NCBI GenBank assembly: GCA_023409755.1
Contig: JAEYRA010000016.1
Location: forward strand, 1-52,044
Source: Bacillota bacterium
GTDB lineage: Bacteria; Bacillota; Clostridia; Christensenellales; UMGS416
Length of the DNA stretch: 52,044 bases
Reading direction: 5' to 3'
The position numbers were made by a program, and so were the translations under genes. The notes below the pieces were generated by a model. That model made no database searches. It was not told the DNA's origin and was given only the letters and a program-made list of their open reading frames with translations. This document shows, piece by piece, positions 42,077-50,271 of this stretch; the first letter of the stretch is position 1, and each line of letters opens with the position of its first letter.

Positions 42077-43489
42077 ATGCGATACAGCTTCCCGCAGGAT
42101 TTCAAAATTGGCGCGACGGGCGCGGCCTGGCAGATGGAGGGCGAAACCGACAAGGCCCCCCATCAGCACCACTTCCCCCACCTCATGTACAACGCCTACC
42201 CCGAACGGTGGCACAACGGCATCGGGCCCGATGTGGCGTCCGACTTCTACCGCCAGTACCAGGGGGACACCAAGCTTTTCCACGAGGTCGGCATCCGTCA
42301 GTACCGCTTCAACATCGACTGGTCACGGTTCCTGACCGACTACGAAAACGTGGTGGTGGACGAGAAGGCGGCGGCCTACTATGACGACGTGGTGAACCGG
42401 CTCATTGCCGAGGGTATCGAGCCGGTGCTGTGCCTGGAGCATTGGGAGCTGCCTGCCGTGCTCTACGACAAGTACGACGGCTACGCCAGCCGCCATGTGG
42501 TGGATCTCTTCGTGCGCTACGCGCAGGAGGTATTCCGCCGCTTCGCCGGGCGGGTGAAGCTGTTCTTCGTCTTCAACGAGCCCATCGTCATCCCCACGCT
42601 CTGCTTCCTGGATGGCTTCTGGTGGCCCTATGTGTGCGACCCCAAGCGGGCCATGCAGTGGCTGCACGGCAAGGTGCTGGCCACGGCGCTCACGGTGCAG
42701 GCCTTCCGCGAGATGGCCATCCCCGGCCGGATCGGCACGATCCTGAACCCGGCTCTCGTCAGCCCCCGCACCACCGAAAACCGCCAGGACGTGTGCGCGG
42801 CGCAGGTGGCCGACGCCTTTAATTGGGGGTCGTTCATGGACCCGGCCATCAAGGGCCATTACCCGCCGCTGTTTCTGGAGATTCTGCAAAAGGAAGGCTG
42901 CCTCTTCGACCATACTGAAGAAGAACTCAAGATCATTACGGAGAACACCATCGACGTGCTGGGCTTCAACTACTACCAGCCCATGCGGGTGAAGGCCCCC
43001 GAGCACACCTGGAACCCCGAAACACCTTTCCACCCCAGCAAGTATTACGCCAACTGGGACATGCCCGGCCGGCGCATGAACCCCTACCGCGGGTGGGAGA
43101 TCAACCCCAAGTCACTCTACGACGCGGCTATGAGAATCAAGGATGAATATGGTAATATAGAGTGGGTGGTGGCCGAGTCCGGCATGGGGGTGGAGAATGA
43201 GAGCCGCTTCCGCGGGCCAGACGGTACCATCGACGACACCTACCGAATCGACTACCTGCAGGAGCACCTGGCGTGGCTCTCCAAGGCCATCGCCGACGGC
43301 GCAAACTGCAAGGGCTATTGGATCTTTGCGTCCCTCGACAACTGCTCGCCGCTCAACGCCTTCAAGAACCGCTATGGGCTCATTGAGGTGGACATCGACG
43401 ACGGCTGCCGCCGGCGCATCAAGGCCAGCGGCCGCTGGTACCGGCAGGTGTCGGACACCAACGAATTCGACTACAAAGAGGTCAAATAA
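42077..43489 (+). CDS. GH1 family beta-glycosidase
   Basis: The protein has 470 residues. The ATG at 42077 is 9 bases after AAAGGA; an ATG at 42068 touches that site and is unlikely. The GH1 fold is recognised by FPQDFKIGATGAAWQMEG, FNIDWSRF, the acid/base glutamate in FVFNEPIVIP and the nucleophile in WVVAESGMG. No signal peptide is present, so it acts on imported beta-glucosides, beta-galactosides or beta-mannosides. The next genes (mannose-6-phosphate isomerase, epimerase, ROK kinase) suggest that the released sugar is phosphorylated and turned into fructose 6-phosphate. Confidence 0.93.
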   Translation: MRYSFPQDFKIGATGAAWQMEGETDKAPHQHHFPHLMYNAYPERWHNGIGPDVASDFYRQYQGDTKLFHEVGIRQYRFNIDWSRFLTDYENVVVDEKAAAYYDDVVNRLIAEGIEPVLCLEHWELPAVLYDKYDGYASRHVVDLFVRYAQEVFRRFAGRVKLFFVFNEPIVIPTLCFLDGFWWPYVCDPKRAMQWLHGKVLATALTVQAFREMAIPGRIGTILNPALVSPRTTENRQDVCAAQVADAFNWGSFMDPAIKGHYPPLFLEILQKEGCLFDHTEEELKIITENTIDVLGFNYYQPMRVKAPEHTWNPETPFHPSKYYANWDMPGRRMNPYRGWEINPKSLYDAAMRIKDEYGNIEWVVAESGMGVENESRFRGPDGTIDDTYRIDYLQEHLAWLSKAIADGANCKGYWIFASLDNCSPLNAFKNRYGLIEVDIDDGCRRRIKASGRWYRQVSDTNEFDYKEVK

Positions 43490-43492
43490 ACC

Positions 43493-44395
43493 ATGCTAGT
43501 GCTGCAACCCCTTTCGGTGGAGACCATCTGGGGCTCCACCCGTTTGGTTGCCTTTGGCGGCGACCGCGCCATGGGGCGCATTGGCCAGCTCTACACCGTG
43601 GCCGCCCAGGCTGGCTACTCCAACCGGGTGGTGGGTGGGCCCCACGGCGGGCAGACGCTACGGGAGGTCTACGAGCAGAACCCAACCGCCTTCGGTTGGC
43701 AGGGCGAGTTCCCGCTGCTCATCGGCTTTGTCGATGCCTGCCAGAACCTGAGCATCCAGGTGCACCCCACCGACGCCTACGCCCAGACCCACCTGGGCCT
43801 GCCCTATGGCAAGAGCGAGTCCTGGTACTTCCTGGAGCCGCCGGCCTCCGGCAGCATCTACATGGGCACCCCCGCCGCCACGGTGGAGGAAGTCGCCGCG
43901 GCAGTGGCGGGGAACCGCGTGATGGACGTGGTAGGGTCCCTCCCCGTGAAGCGCGACGACTATGTGTTCGTGCGAGCCGGTGCCATCCACGCGCTGACGG
44001 CGGGTTCGCTGGTCTATGAGATTCAGCAGTCCACCGACATCACCTACCGCTTCTACGACTACGACCGGGTGGATGCCCAGGGCAACCGCCGGCCTCTGCA
44101 CCAGAGCCAGGCGCTGGCCGTCATCGACCCGTCCCTCACGGCCCGAAGCGTGCCCGGTACCCCCGGCCGCGCCTTCGCCGAACCCTATTACACCGTGGTG
44201 CGCACGACACTGGCAGGCCCCTGGTGCAACGAGAGCGCCGTGTTTGCCTGCGTCACCGTGCTGGGCGGCAGCCTCACTGTGGACGGCCAGGCCGTCACGC
44301 CCGGCATGAGCGTCATCGCCCTGCCCGGGGAGCTCGTGGAGTTTGCCGGCCAGGCCGACTGTGTCATCGCCACCGCAAAGGAGAGTGCCCAATGA
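43493..44395 (+). CDS. manA: Mannose-6-phosphate isomerase, class I
   Basis: The protein has 300 residues, starting 3 bases after the GH1 stop with AAAGAGGTC in the GH1 tail as ribosome site. It has the zinc cupin motifs: SIQVHPTDAYA, GKSESWYFLEP (glutamate ligand), and VRAGAIHALTAGSLVYEIQQSTDITYRFYDYDR, the family signature. This is the short Bacillus-type form. It interconverts mannose 6-phosphate and fructose 6-phosphate. Its stop overlaps the next start (ATGA). Confidence 0.93.
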   Translation: MLVLQPLSVETIWGSTRLVAFGGDRAMGRIGQLYTVAAQAGYSNRVVGGPHGGQTLREVYEQNPTAFGWQGEFPLLIGFVDACQNLSIQVHPTDAYAQTHLGLPYGKSESWYFLEPPASGSIYMGTPAATVEEVAAAVAGNRVMDVVGSLPVKRDDYVFVRAGAIHALTAGSLVYEIQQSTDITYRFYDYDRVDAQGNRRPLHQSQALAVIDPSLTARSVPGTPGRAFAEPYYTVVRTTLAGPWCNESAVFACVTVLGGSLTVDGQAVTPGMSVIALPGELVEFAGQADCVIATAKESAQ

Positions 44396-45042
44396 AACTG
44401 CTTCCCTCGGTCATGTGCGTCCGGCTGGAGGACTTCCGCGATGAAATCGCCGCCCTCGAAGCCGGCGGCGCCGACGGCTTTCACATCGACATTATGGACG
44501 GCAGCTTCGTGCCGAACTTCGCCTTGGGCGTCAGTGACATCCAGGCCCTGCGGCGGGTAGCCAAGCTGCCGCTGATGGCCCACCTCATGGTGGCCGACAG
44601 CGACGTGCAAGCCGTGCGCTTCGCCGAGTTGGGGGTACAGAGCATCTCGGTGCACTGGGAATCGTCCTGCCACGTGGATCGTATCTTGACCGGCCTCAAG
44701 GCAAAGGGCATTGAAGCCGGTGTGGCCCTCAACCCCGGCACGCCCATCTCGGTGCTGGAGGATGTGATTGCCAACTGCGACTTCGTACTGCTGATGACGG
44801 TGAACCCGGGCTTTGCCGGGCAGGCCTACATCGACTATTGCACGCGGAAAGTCGCCGCCCTGGCCCAGATGCGGCAGGACCGTGGCCTGTCCTTCGAGAT
44901 TGAGCTGGATGGCGCGATGAGCGAGCAGAAAGTCGCCGAACTCTCGGCCCTGGGGGCCGACCGCTTCGTGCTGGGCACGGCGGCACTCTTTGGCAAGCAG
45001 GAAGGGTACGACACCATCCTGCGGCGGATGAAGGGCCGGTAA
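44392..45042 (+). CDS. Ribulose-phosphate 3-epimerase family (allulose-6-P epimerase-like)
   Basis: The protein has 216 residues, translationally coupled to manA. The TIM barrel has the metal-binding histidine/aspartate in FHIDIMDGSFVPNFALG, another histidine in LMAHLMVADSD, and MTVNPGFAGQAYI. In a sugar operon like this an AlsE-type D-allulose-6-phosphate 3-epimerase is at least as likely as a pentose-phosphate Rpe. It would feed a ketose phosphate into the manA/fructose-6-phosphate pool. Confidence 0.88.
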   Translation: MKLLPSVMCVRLEDFRDEIAALEAGGADGFHIDIMDGSFVPNFALGVSDIQALRRVAKLPLMAHLMVADSDVQAVRFAELGVQSISVHWESSCHVDRILTGLKAKGIEAGVALNPGTPISVLEDVIANCDFVLLMTVNPGFAGQAYIDYCTRKVAALAQMRQDRGLSFEIELDGAMSEQKVAELSALGADRFVLGTAALFGKQEGYDTILRRMKGR

Positions 45043-45059
45043 CACCGGCGGAGGTTGCT

Positions 45060-45941
45060 TTGAAGCACTATCTTGGCATTGACATTGGCGGCACCAGCAT
45101 CAAGGTGGGCGTGGTGGACGAGAACGGTGCACTGCAAAGCCGCCGCAAACTGCCCCTGCCCGCCGACTGGGAGGCCATGGGCGACACGATCGAGGCCCTC
45201 TTCCACGAGGCATCGGCGGAGACACCCATCGCCGGCGTGGGCTTTGCCACCCCCGGTACTGCTGACTCAGTCACCGGCATCATCTCCGGCATCCCCGCGC
45301 CCACGGTGTCCTACATCTTTGGACGGTGCTTCTTCGATTTCTCCGCCCGGCTGGGTGTACCCGTGAGCCTGGAGCAGGACGCCAACTGCGCCGCCCTCGG
45401 CGAGTATTGGGTCGGCAATGCCCAGGGTTGCCGCACGGCCATGACGCTGGTGCTGGGCTCGGGGCTGGGTGGCTGCATCCTACTGGATGGCCGGGTGCAC
45501 CACGGGGCCCACACCCAAGGCGGCGACACCGGCTATGCCTACCGCACCGCCGACCCCGGTGACCACAGCTTTTCCTATCACATCGCGCCGGTCAGTGTGG
45601 AGCAGCAGTACCGCGAGCGCACCGGGCGCTTCCTCACGATCCCCCAGATGTATGAGAACCGTGACAGCGACCCTGACGCCCGCGCGGTGTATGACCGGTT
45701 CCTGGATACGCTGGCCAACACCATCACCATTCTGCAGTACACCGTCGACCCCGACTTCTTCCTGCTGGGGGGCGGTGTGTCGGAGTGGGAGCTGCTGATC
45801 CCCGAAGTGGAGCGGCGACTGGCTGAGCTGCAGGCTGCCCAGGGCGGCCCTCTGCTGCCCCGTGTCACCCGCTGCCGCCACCGCAACAGCGCCAACATCA
45901 TTGGTGCGGTGTACCACCTGCGCCAGCAGCACGGCATATAG
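45060..45941 (+). CDS. ROK family sugar kinase, atypical zinc region
   Basis: The protein has 293 residues and starts at a TTG 5 bases after GGAGG. ROK hallmarks are GIDIGGTSIKVGVVDENG (ATP phosphate loop 1), the catalytic aspartate in SLEQDANCAAL, and LGSGLGGCILLDG. The usual ExGH histidine is replaced (GGDTGYAY), and the CxCGxxGCxE zinc motif expected 10-20 residues later is absent. It probably phosphorylates the sugar released by the GH1 enzyme, but specificity is uncertain. The gene ends the GH1 operon, and repeat copy C starts 13 bases after its stop. Confidence 0.85.
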   Translation: MKHYLGIDIGGTSIKVGVVDENGALQSRRKLPLPADWEAMGDTIEALFHEASAETPIAGVGFATPGTADSVTGIISGIPAPTVSYIFGRCFFDFSARLGVPVSLEQDANCAALGEYWVGNAQGCRTAMTLVLGSGLGGCILLDGRVHHGAHTQGGDTGYAYRTADPGDHSFSYHIAPVSVEQQYRERTGRFLTIPQMYENRDSDPDARAVYDRFLDTLANTITILQYTVDPDFFLLGGGVSEWELLIPEVERRLAELQAAQGGPLLPRVTRCRHRNSANIIGAVYHLRQQHGI

Positions 45942-45954
45942 CGGCCGCTCTGCG

Positions 45955-46159
45955 GCCTTTCGCGGCCGCCGCTGCGGTGACGGCCGCGATCTGGAGAGCT
46001 TGTTACGAAGTTTTCTGAATCATCCGGCGCGCAGGTCGCCGGATGATGTCAGGCCGTGGAACTCATGCAGGTTTCCTTGGGAGCACGTCGCCTGCGGGCG
46101 GATGGGACGAGGTTCTCTCTTGCGCTTTTGGTTGTTTTCTCCCACCGAGTGAAGCGGTG
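45955..46159 (+). repeat. Structured intergenic repeat, copy C (diverged)
   Basis: This is the most diverged member. It starts 13 bases after the ROK kinase stop with CCTTTCGCGG. A perfect 8-bp hairpin CGCGGCCG/CGGCCGCG (45961-45988) has loop CCGCTGCGGTGA. GGAGAGCTTGTTAC follows, then a 9-bp hairpin CATCCGGCG/CGCCGGATG (46021-46045) around CGCAGGT, CGCC-TGCG-GGCG (46089-46100), and CACCG/CGGTG with an AGTGAAG loop (46143-46159). Each helix differs in sequence from other copies but stays paired. Confidence 0.8.
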
Positions 46160-46282
46160 TTACCCCCGCAACACGGCAGACGATTCGTCAGAATCGTTAA
46201 GAGTGGTGCGAGCAACACAACGTGTTGCGATGGGGCGGTTGGTTCCCTCATTTCCGTCCATACCAGAATAAGATCAACGGGG

Positions 46283-46310
46283 AGGCCCTGCGCACGCGGG
46301 GCCTTTTTGC
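46283..46310 (+). terminator. Terminator of the GH1-manA-epimerase-ROK operon
   Basis: AGGCCCTGCG (46283-46292) pairs with CGCGGGGCCT (46295-46304) and runs into TTTTT. Between repeat copy C and this point lie two more small hairpins, at 46180-46196 (CGATTC/GAATCG) and 46211-46228 (GCAACAC/GTGTTGC). Confidence 0.85.
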
Positions 46311-46337
46311 GTGGTGCGCGATCGACTGGCACCCACA

Positions 46338-46370
46338 AACAACAACGCCCCGCATCTGCGGGGCGTTTAT
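46338..46370. terminator. Bidirectional terminator, mainly for gntR
   Basis: ACGCCCCGCA (46345-46354) pairs with TGCGGGGCGT (46357-46366). The minus side continues into TTGTTGTTTG, the plus side into TTTAT. It lies about 35 bases after the gntR stop. Confidence 0.8.
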
Positions 46371-46403
46371 CACGCTGCATGAATATGCTATTTTTTGAAT
46401 ATC

Positions 46404-47090
46404 TTACCGTCGGGCGTAATAGATGATACCCTCATCGTTGCAATGCAGGTTGGTGGATACCTCGTAGATGCGGCCGTTGGTGAGGTATCCCACGTTCTCG
46501 ACCTGCAGCACCAGGTCACCCACGTTAAGGTGGAGCGCCTCCGCCGCGAACTGGGAAACGGTGGCCGCTCGCATGGTCTTGATGCCGTGGCTGATCTCCA
46601 TGTCCATCTCGTATTCGATGTAGGCCAGCAGGCTGGCTTCGCAGTCCTTGGCCGTCAGGTTGGGGAAGAGGTTGACCGGCATGCTGGTGAACTCAATGTG
46701 ATGAGGCTTGCCCATGGCCCATCGCACGCGCACGATGCTCCAGACCTTCTCATCGGGTTTGATGCGCATCTTCGCGGCGATTTCCGCCGTCGGGGTCTGC
46801 TTTTCAAACTGCAGAACCTCGGTTTTGATGTCCCGCGCGGAGAAAAGATCATAAAGCGAGCCCAGCTTCAACGAATACTTGGACGGATCGTGGTTGACGT
46901 AGGCATGGCCCGAATGAGTCTTGCGCACATAGCCGCGCTCGATGAGATAATCGATGGCCTTGCGCAAGGTGTGGCGGTTGCACTCATATTGCTCCGAGAG
47001 TTTGGCTTCGGAGGGGAGTTTGGAATCCCGCTCAATCTCGCCGGACAGGATGCCTTCGATCATATCCTGTATGATCTCACGACTACGCAT
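46404..47090 (-). CDS. GntR family regulator, UTRA (HutC) type
   Basis: The protein is 228 residues with a TAGGAGGGG site. The N-terminal winged helix reads SKLPSEAKLSEQYECNRHTLRKAIDYLIERGYVRKTHSGHAYV, and the UTRA ligand domain (about 90-228) ends LQVENVGYLTNGRIYEVSTNLHCNDEGIIYYARR. UTRA regulators bind phosphorylated sugars and repress sugar operons. It lies next to, and convergent with, the GH1 operon, which is its probable target. It starts 10 bases after hemW, the place often held by hrcA. Confidence 0.92.
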   Translation of the reverse strand: MRSREIIQDMIEGILSGEIERDSKLPSEAKLSEQYECNRHTLRKAIDYLIERGYVRKTHSGHAYVNHDPSKYSLKLGSLYDLFSARDIKTEVLQFEKQTPTAEIAAKMRIKPDEKVWSIVRVRWAMGKPHHIEFTSMPVNLFPNLTAKDCEASLLAYIEYEMDMEISHGIKTMRAATVSQFAAEALHLNVGDLVLQVENVGYLTNGRIYEVSTNLHCNDEGIIYYARR

Positions 47091-47100
47091 TCGACCCCTC

Positions 47101-48231
47101 CTACCCCATGAACTCCATCAAAACCGTGTTCTGCAGGTCCATGCCCCGCTCTGTCAGGGCGATGATCCCATTCTGTCTATACAATAAACCCTGTATCATA
47201 AGCTTGTCAATCACACTTCTCCACTTTGCATAAAAATCCAACGCAAAATCCGACATAATGCGCTTTTCTGACATGCCGGCCCCGGTACGCAATGCAAGCA
47301 TTACCGTCTCGAAGAGCTGCTCGTCCTGGTTGAGGCGGTGTTCTTCCCCCGGTGGCAGGTGGCCCTCCTCCACCGCAGCAAGGTAATCGTCGAGGGACGG
47401 AGCATTCTCTCGCCGCCATCCGGAAAAGTGGGAAGCCGCCCCGCAGCCCAGGCCCAGGTAGTCGCCCCGGGCCCAATAGTTGAGGTTGTGCCGACAGGCC
47501 CGGCCCGGCTTAGCAAAGTTGGAGATCTCATAGCGTTCAAACTCATGCCCCAGCAGCACCGCCTTGGCCCGGTGGAAGCTGTCCCTCTCGGCGTCGTCAT
47601 CGGGCACGGTCTCCCTGCCTGCCTCCACAGCGCGGGCCAGCGGCGTGCCCTCCTCCAGCACCAGGCCATAGCAGGACACATGATCCAGCCCCAGCGCCGC
47701 CAATCGCTCAGCGGTGTCGGCGGCATCGTCAGCCGTCTGGCCAGGCAGGCCCGTCATCATGTCGCCGCTCAGGTTGGCAAAGCCTGCCGCGCGGGCCATC
47801 TCCACCGCCGCAACAAACTGCGCCCAGGTATGGATGCGCCCAATGCGCTGGAGCAGTTCATCCTGTGCCGCCTGCACGCCAAAGGAAAGCCGGTTGGCCC
47901 CGGTCCTGCGAAGACTCGAGAGTTTTGCCGCGTCCACCGTGCCGGGGTTGGCCTCCACGGTGAACTCAGTGACGTCAGTCAAATCAAAGGTGTTCTGCAG
48001 GATATCAAATAGACCCTCCAGTGCGCCCGCCGGCAGCAGCGACGGCGTGCCGCCGCCCACGTATACCGTGTCGAAGGCCATGGGACCCCTTGCCTGCCGC
48101 CAAAGGGCTGCCTCCTGCACCAGGGCCGCCAGGTAGCGCGCAGCGTCCGTCTGCCGCCCCGCCCAGGAGGGGAAGTCACAATAGGCGCATTTGCGCTCGC
48201 AGAAGGGAATGTGGATGTACAGTCCGGACAT
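47101..48231 (-). CDS. hemW: HemW-like radical SAM protein
   Basis: The protein has 376 residues. The radical SAM cluster motif is CERKCAYCDF (CxxxCxxC followed by DF). YVGGGTPSLL, EANPGTVDAAKL, RLSFGVQAAQDELLQRIGR and NLSGDMMTGLPGQT are family motifs, and a C-terminal HemN-type winged helix is visible. HemW is now seen as a heme chaperone, not as coproporphyrinogen oxidase. The ATG overlaps the lepA stop by one base (TAATG), so the two are coupled. A possible GntR site lies inside its 3' end. Confidence 0.93.
   Translation of the reverse strand: MSGLYIHIPFCERKCAYCDFPSWAGRQTDAARYLAALVQEAALWRQARGPMAFDTVYVGGGTPSLLPAGALEGLFDILQNTFDLTDVTEFTVEANPGTVDAAKLSSLRRTGANRLSFGVQAAQDELLQRIGRIHTWAQFVAAVEMARAAGFANLSGDMMTGLPGQTADDAADTAERLAALGLDHVSCYGLVLEEGTPLARAVEAGRETVPDDDAERDSFHRAKAVLLGHEFERYEISNFAKPGRACRHNLNYWARGDYLGLGCGAASHFSGWRRENAPSLDDYLAAVEEGHLPPGEEHRLNQDEQLFETVMLALRTGAGMSEKRIMSDFALDFYAKWRSVIDKLMIQGLLYRQNGIIALTERGMDLQNTVLMEFMG
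47173..47184. promoter_or_regulatory. Candidate GntR operator inside hemW
   Basis: CTGTCTATACAA (TTGTATAGACAG on the minus strand) resembles the site at 41983-41994 and lies about 85 bases before the gntR start. It could allow autoregulation. It is inside a coding region, so chance is possible. Confidence 0.3.
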
Positions 48232-50036
48232 TATTCGTCCAGCTTCAGCACGCTCATGAAGGCTTCGGAGGGAACCTCCACCGAACCGACCTGCCGCATG
48301 CGGCGCTTGCCTTCCTTCTGCTTTTCAAGCAGTTTCTTCTTGCGGGTGATGTCGCCGCCGTAGCACTTGGCCAGCACGTCCTTGCGGAAGGCCTTGACCG
48401 TCTCGCGGGCGATGATTTTGCCGCCGATGGCTGCCTGGATGGGGATTTCAAACTGCTGGCGCGGAATGGCCTCCTTGAGCTTCTCGGCAATGGAGCGGCC
48501 CCGGGCATAGGCCTTGCTGGTGTGAGTGATGATCGACAAAGCGTCGCAGATCTCCGCGTTGAGCAGGATGTCGAGTTTCACCAGGTCGCTGGTCTCATAG
48601 CCCTTGATCTCATAATCGAAGGACGCGTAGCCCCGTGTGCGAGACTTGAGCGCGTCGAAAAAATCGTAGATGATCTCGTTGAGCGGCAGGGTGTACTGAA
48701 TTTGGACACGGGTGGCCTCCAGGTACTTCATCTCCACAAAGATACCGCGCTTGTCCTGGCACAGCTCCATCACCGCACCCACAAACTCCGTGGGGGTGAT
48801 GATGTGCGCCTCAGTGATCGGTTCCTCCATGTGGTCGATCTCCGAGGGATTGGGCAGCTTGCTGGGGTTGTCCACCATGATCTCGGTGCCGTCGAGCTTC
48901 ACCACGCGGTATACCACGTTGGGCGCGGTCGTTACGAGGTCGAGGTCGAACTCCCGCTCCAGCCGTTGCTGGATGATCTCCATGTGCAAAAGGCCCAGGA
49001 ACCCGCAGCGGAAGCCGAACCCCAGCGCCACCGATGTTTCCGGTTCAAAGAGGAACGACGCGTCGTTCAAGCGCAGCTTTTCCAGCGCTTCGCGCACGTC
49101 GTCGTAGTGCGCGCCATCGGCCGGGTAGATGCCGCAATACACCATGGGGATGGCGTCGCGATAGCCGGGCAGCGGAGCGGCAGCCGGTCGGTTGGCGTCG
49201 GTGATGGTGTCGCCCACACGGGTGTCGGCCACGTTCTTGATGGACGCGGCGATGAAACCCACCTCACCGGCATAAAGCGCCTGGGTGTTGACGAGCTTGG
49301 GCCGCAGCATGCCCACCTCGGTCACATCAAACTCTGCGCCCTTGCTCATCATGCGGATGCGGTCACCGGGGCGCACCACGCCATCCACCACCCGCACAAA
49401 GCAAATAGCGCCCTTGTAGTTGTCGTAGAAGGAGTCAAAGATGAGTGCCTGAAGCGGCTCTTCCTCCCGCCCCTTGGGCGGCGGCACCAGCTTCACCACC
49501 TGTTCGAGCACGGCGGCGATGTTCAGCCCTTCCTTGGCCGAGATGGCCGGCGCGTCCGCCGCGTCCAGGCCGATGATGTCCTCAATCTCCCGCCGCACGG
49601 CCTCCACATCGGCGCTGGGCAGGTCAATCTTATTGATGACGGGGATGATCTCCAGATTGTGTTCCAATGCCATGTAAACGTTGGCCAGTGTCTGAGCCTC
49701 GATGCCCTGGGTGGCGTCCACCACCAGGATTGCGCCTTCACAGGCGGCGAGGGACCGCGACACCTCGTAGCTGAAGTCCACGTGTCCGGGGGTGTCGATG
49801 AGGTTCAGTTCGTACTCCTCGCCGTCCTGGGCGAGGTAGGTCATGCGGACGGCCTGGGCCTTGATGGTAATGCCACGCTCACGCTCCAGGTCCATGGTGT
49901 CCAGCATCTGGTCTTCCAGGTCGCGCTTGGCCACCGCGCCGGTGAACTCCAACAGGCGGTCGGCCAACGTTGACTTGCCGTGGTCGATGTGGGCGATGAT
50001 GCAGAAGTTGCGAATCCGTTCTTGCCTGGCGGGCAT
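48231..50036 (-). CDS. lepA: Elongation factor 4 (LepA)
   Basis: The protein has 601 residues, the normal size. The GTPase motifs are AHIDHGKSTLADR, DTPGHVDFSYEVSRS and NKIDLPSA. EF-G-like domains follow and the unique C-terminal domain ends with GGDITRKKKLLEKQKEGKRRMRQ. LepA can back-translocate ribosomes and aids 30S assembly or translation under stress. It is the first gene of lepA-hemW and has a promoter about 40 bases upstream. Confidence 0.98.
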   Translation of the reverse strand: MPARQERIRNFCIIAHIDHGKSTLADRLLEFTGAVAKRDLEDQMLDTMDLERERGITIKAQAVRMTYLAQDGEEYELNLIDTPGHVDFSYEVSRSLAACEGAILVVDATQGIEAQTLANVYMALEHNLEIIPVINKIDLPSADVEAVRREIEDIIGLDAADAPAISAKEGLNIAAVLEQVVKLVPPPKGREEEPLQALIFDSFYDNYKGAICFVRVVDGVVRPGDRIRMMSKGAEFDVTEVGMLRPKLVNTQALYAGEVGFIAASIKNVADTRVGDTITDANRPAAAPLPGYRDAIPMVYCGIYPADGAHYDDVREALEKLRLNDASFLFEPETSVALGFGFRCGFLGLLHMEIIQQRLEREFDLDLVTTAPNVVYRVVKLDGTEIMVDNPSKLPNPSEIDHMEEPITEAHIITPTEFVGAVMELCQDKRGIFVEMKYLEATRVQIQYTLPLNEIIYDFFDALKSRTRGYASFDYEIKGYETSDLVKLDILLNAEICDALSIITHTSKAYARGRSIAEKLKEAIPRQQFEIPIQAAIGGKIIARETVKAFRKDVLAKCYGGDITRKKKLLEKQKEGKRRMRQVGSVEVPSEAFMSVLKLDE

Positions 50037-50074
50037 GGTCTCATCCTCTCGTCTGTCGGGTTTGTATCTGTACC

Positions 50075-50103
50075 ATGATAGCGAAAGCCCCGGTAAATTG
50101 CAA
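50075..50103 (-). promoter_or_regulatory. Promoter of lepA-hemW
   Basis: On the minus strand TTGCAA (50098-50103) lies 17 bases from TATCAT (50075-50080). Confidence 0.6.
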
Positions 50104-50225
50104 GGATGGCCTGTGTGACCCTGGATTTCAGGTATGTCGGACCTGCCGCATTGTGACCAAATATATTAACATAGCGTTCATATTTCTTTAACAACAGTGC
50201 TATAACCAAAATATCTATGCCGGTA

Positions 50226-50231
50226 TATAAT
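50226..50231 (+). promoter_or_regulatory. -10 box of the LUD gene
   Basis: A perfect TATAAT lies 40 bases before the start, in an unusually AT-rich stretch (about 50155-50240). No good -35 box is seen at the right distance. Confidence 0.4.
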
Positions 50232-50271
50232 ATGTACTATTGCAAATCGCAAAGGACGAGAGGGAAAGAAC

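Noticed and set aside
48021..49973. A 650-codon plus-strand frame over lepA
   Set aside because: Antisense to lepA, rich in His, Gly, Ala and Val and without a family motif.
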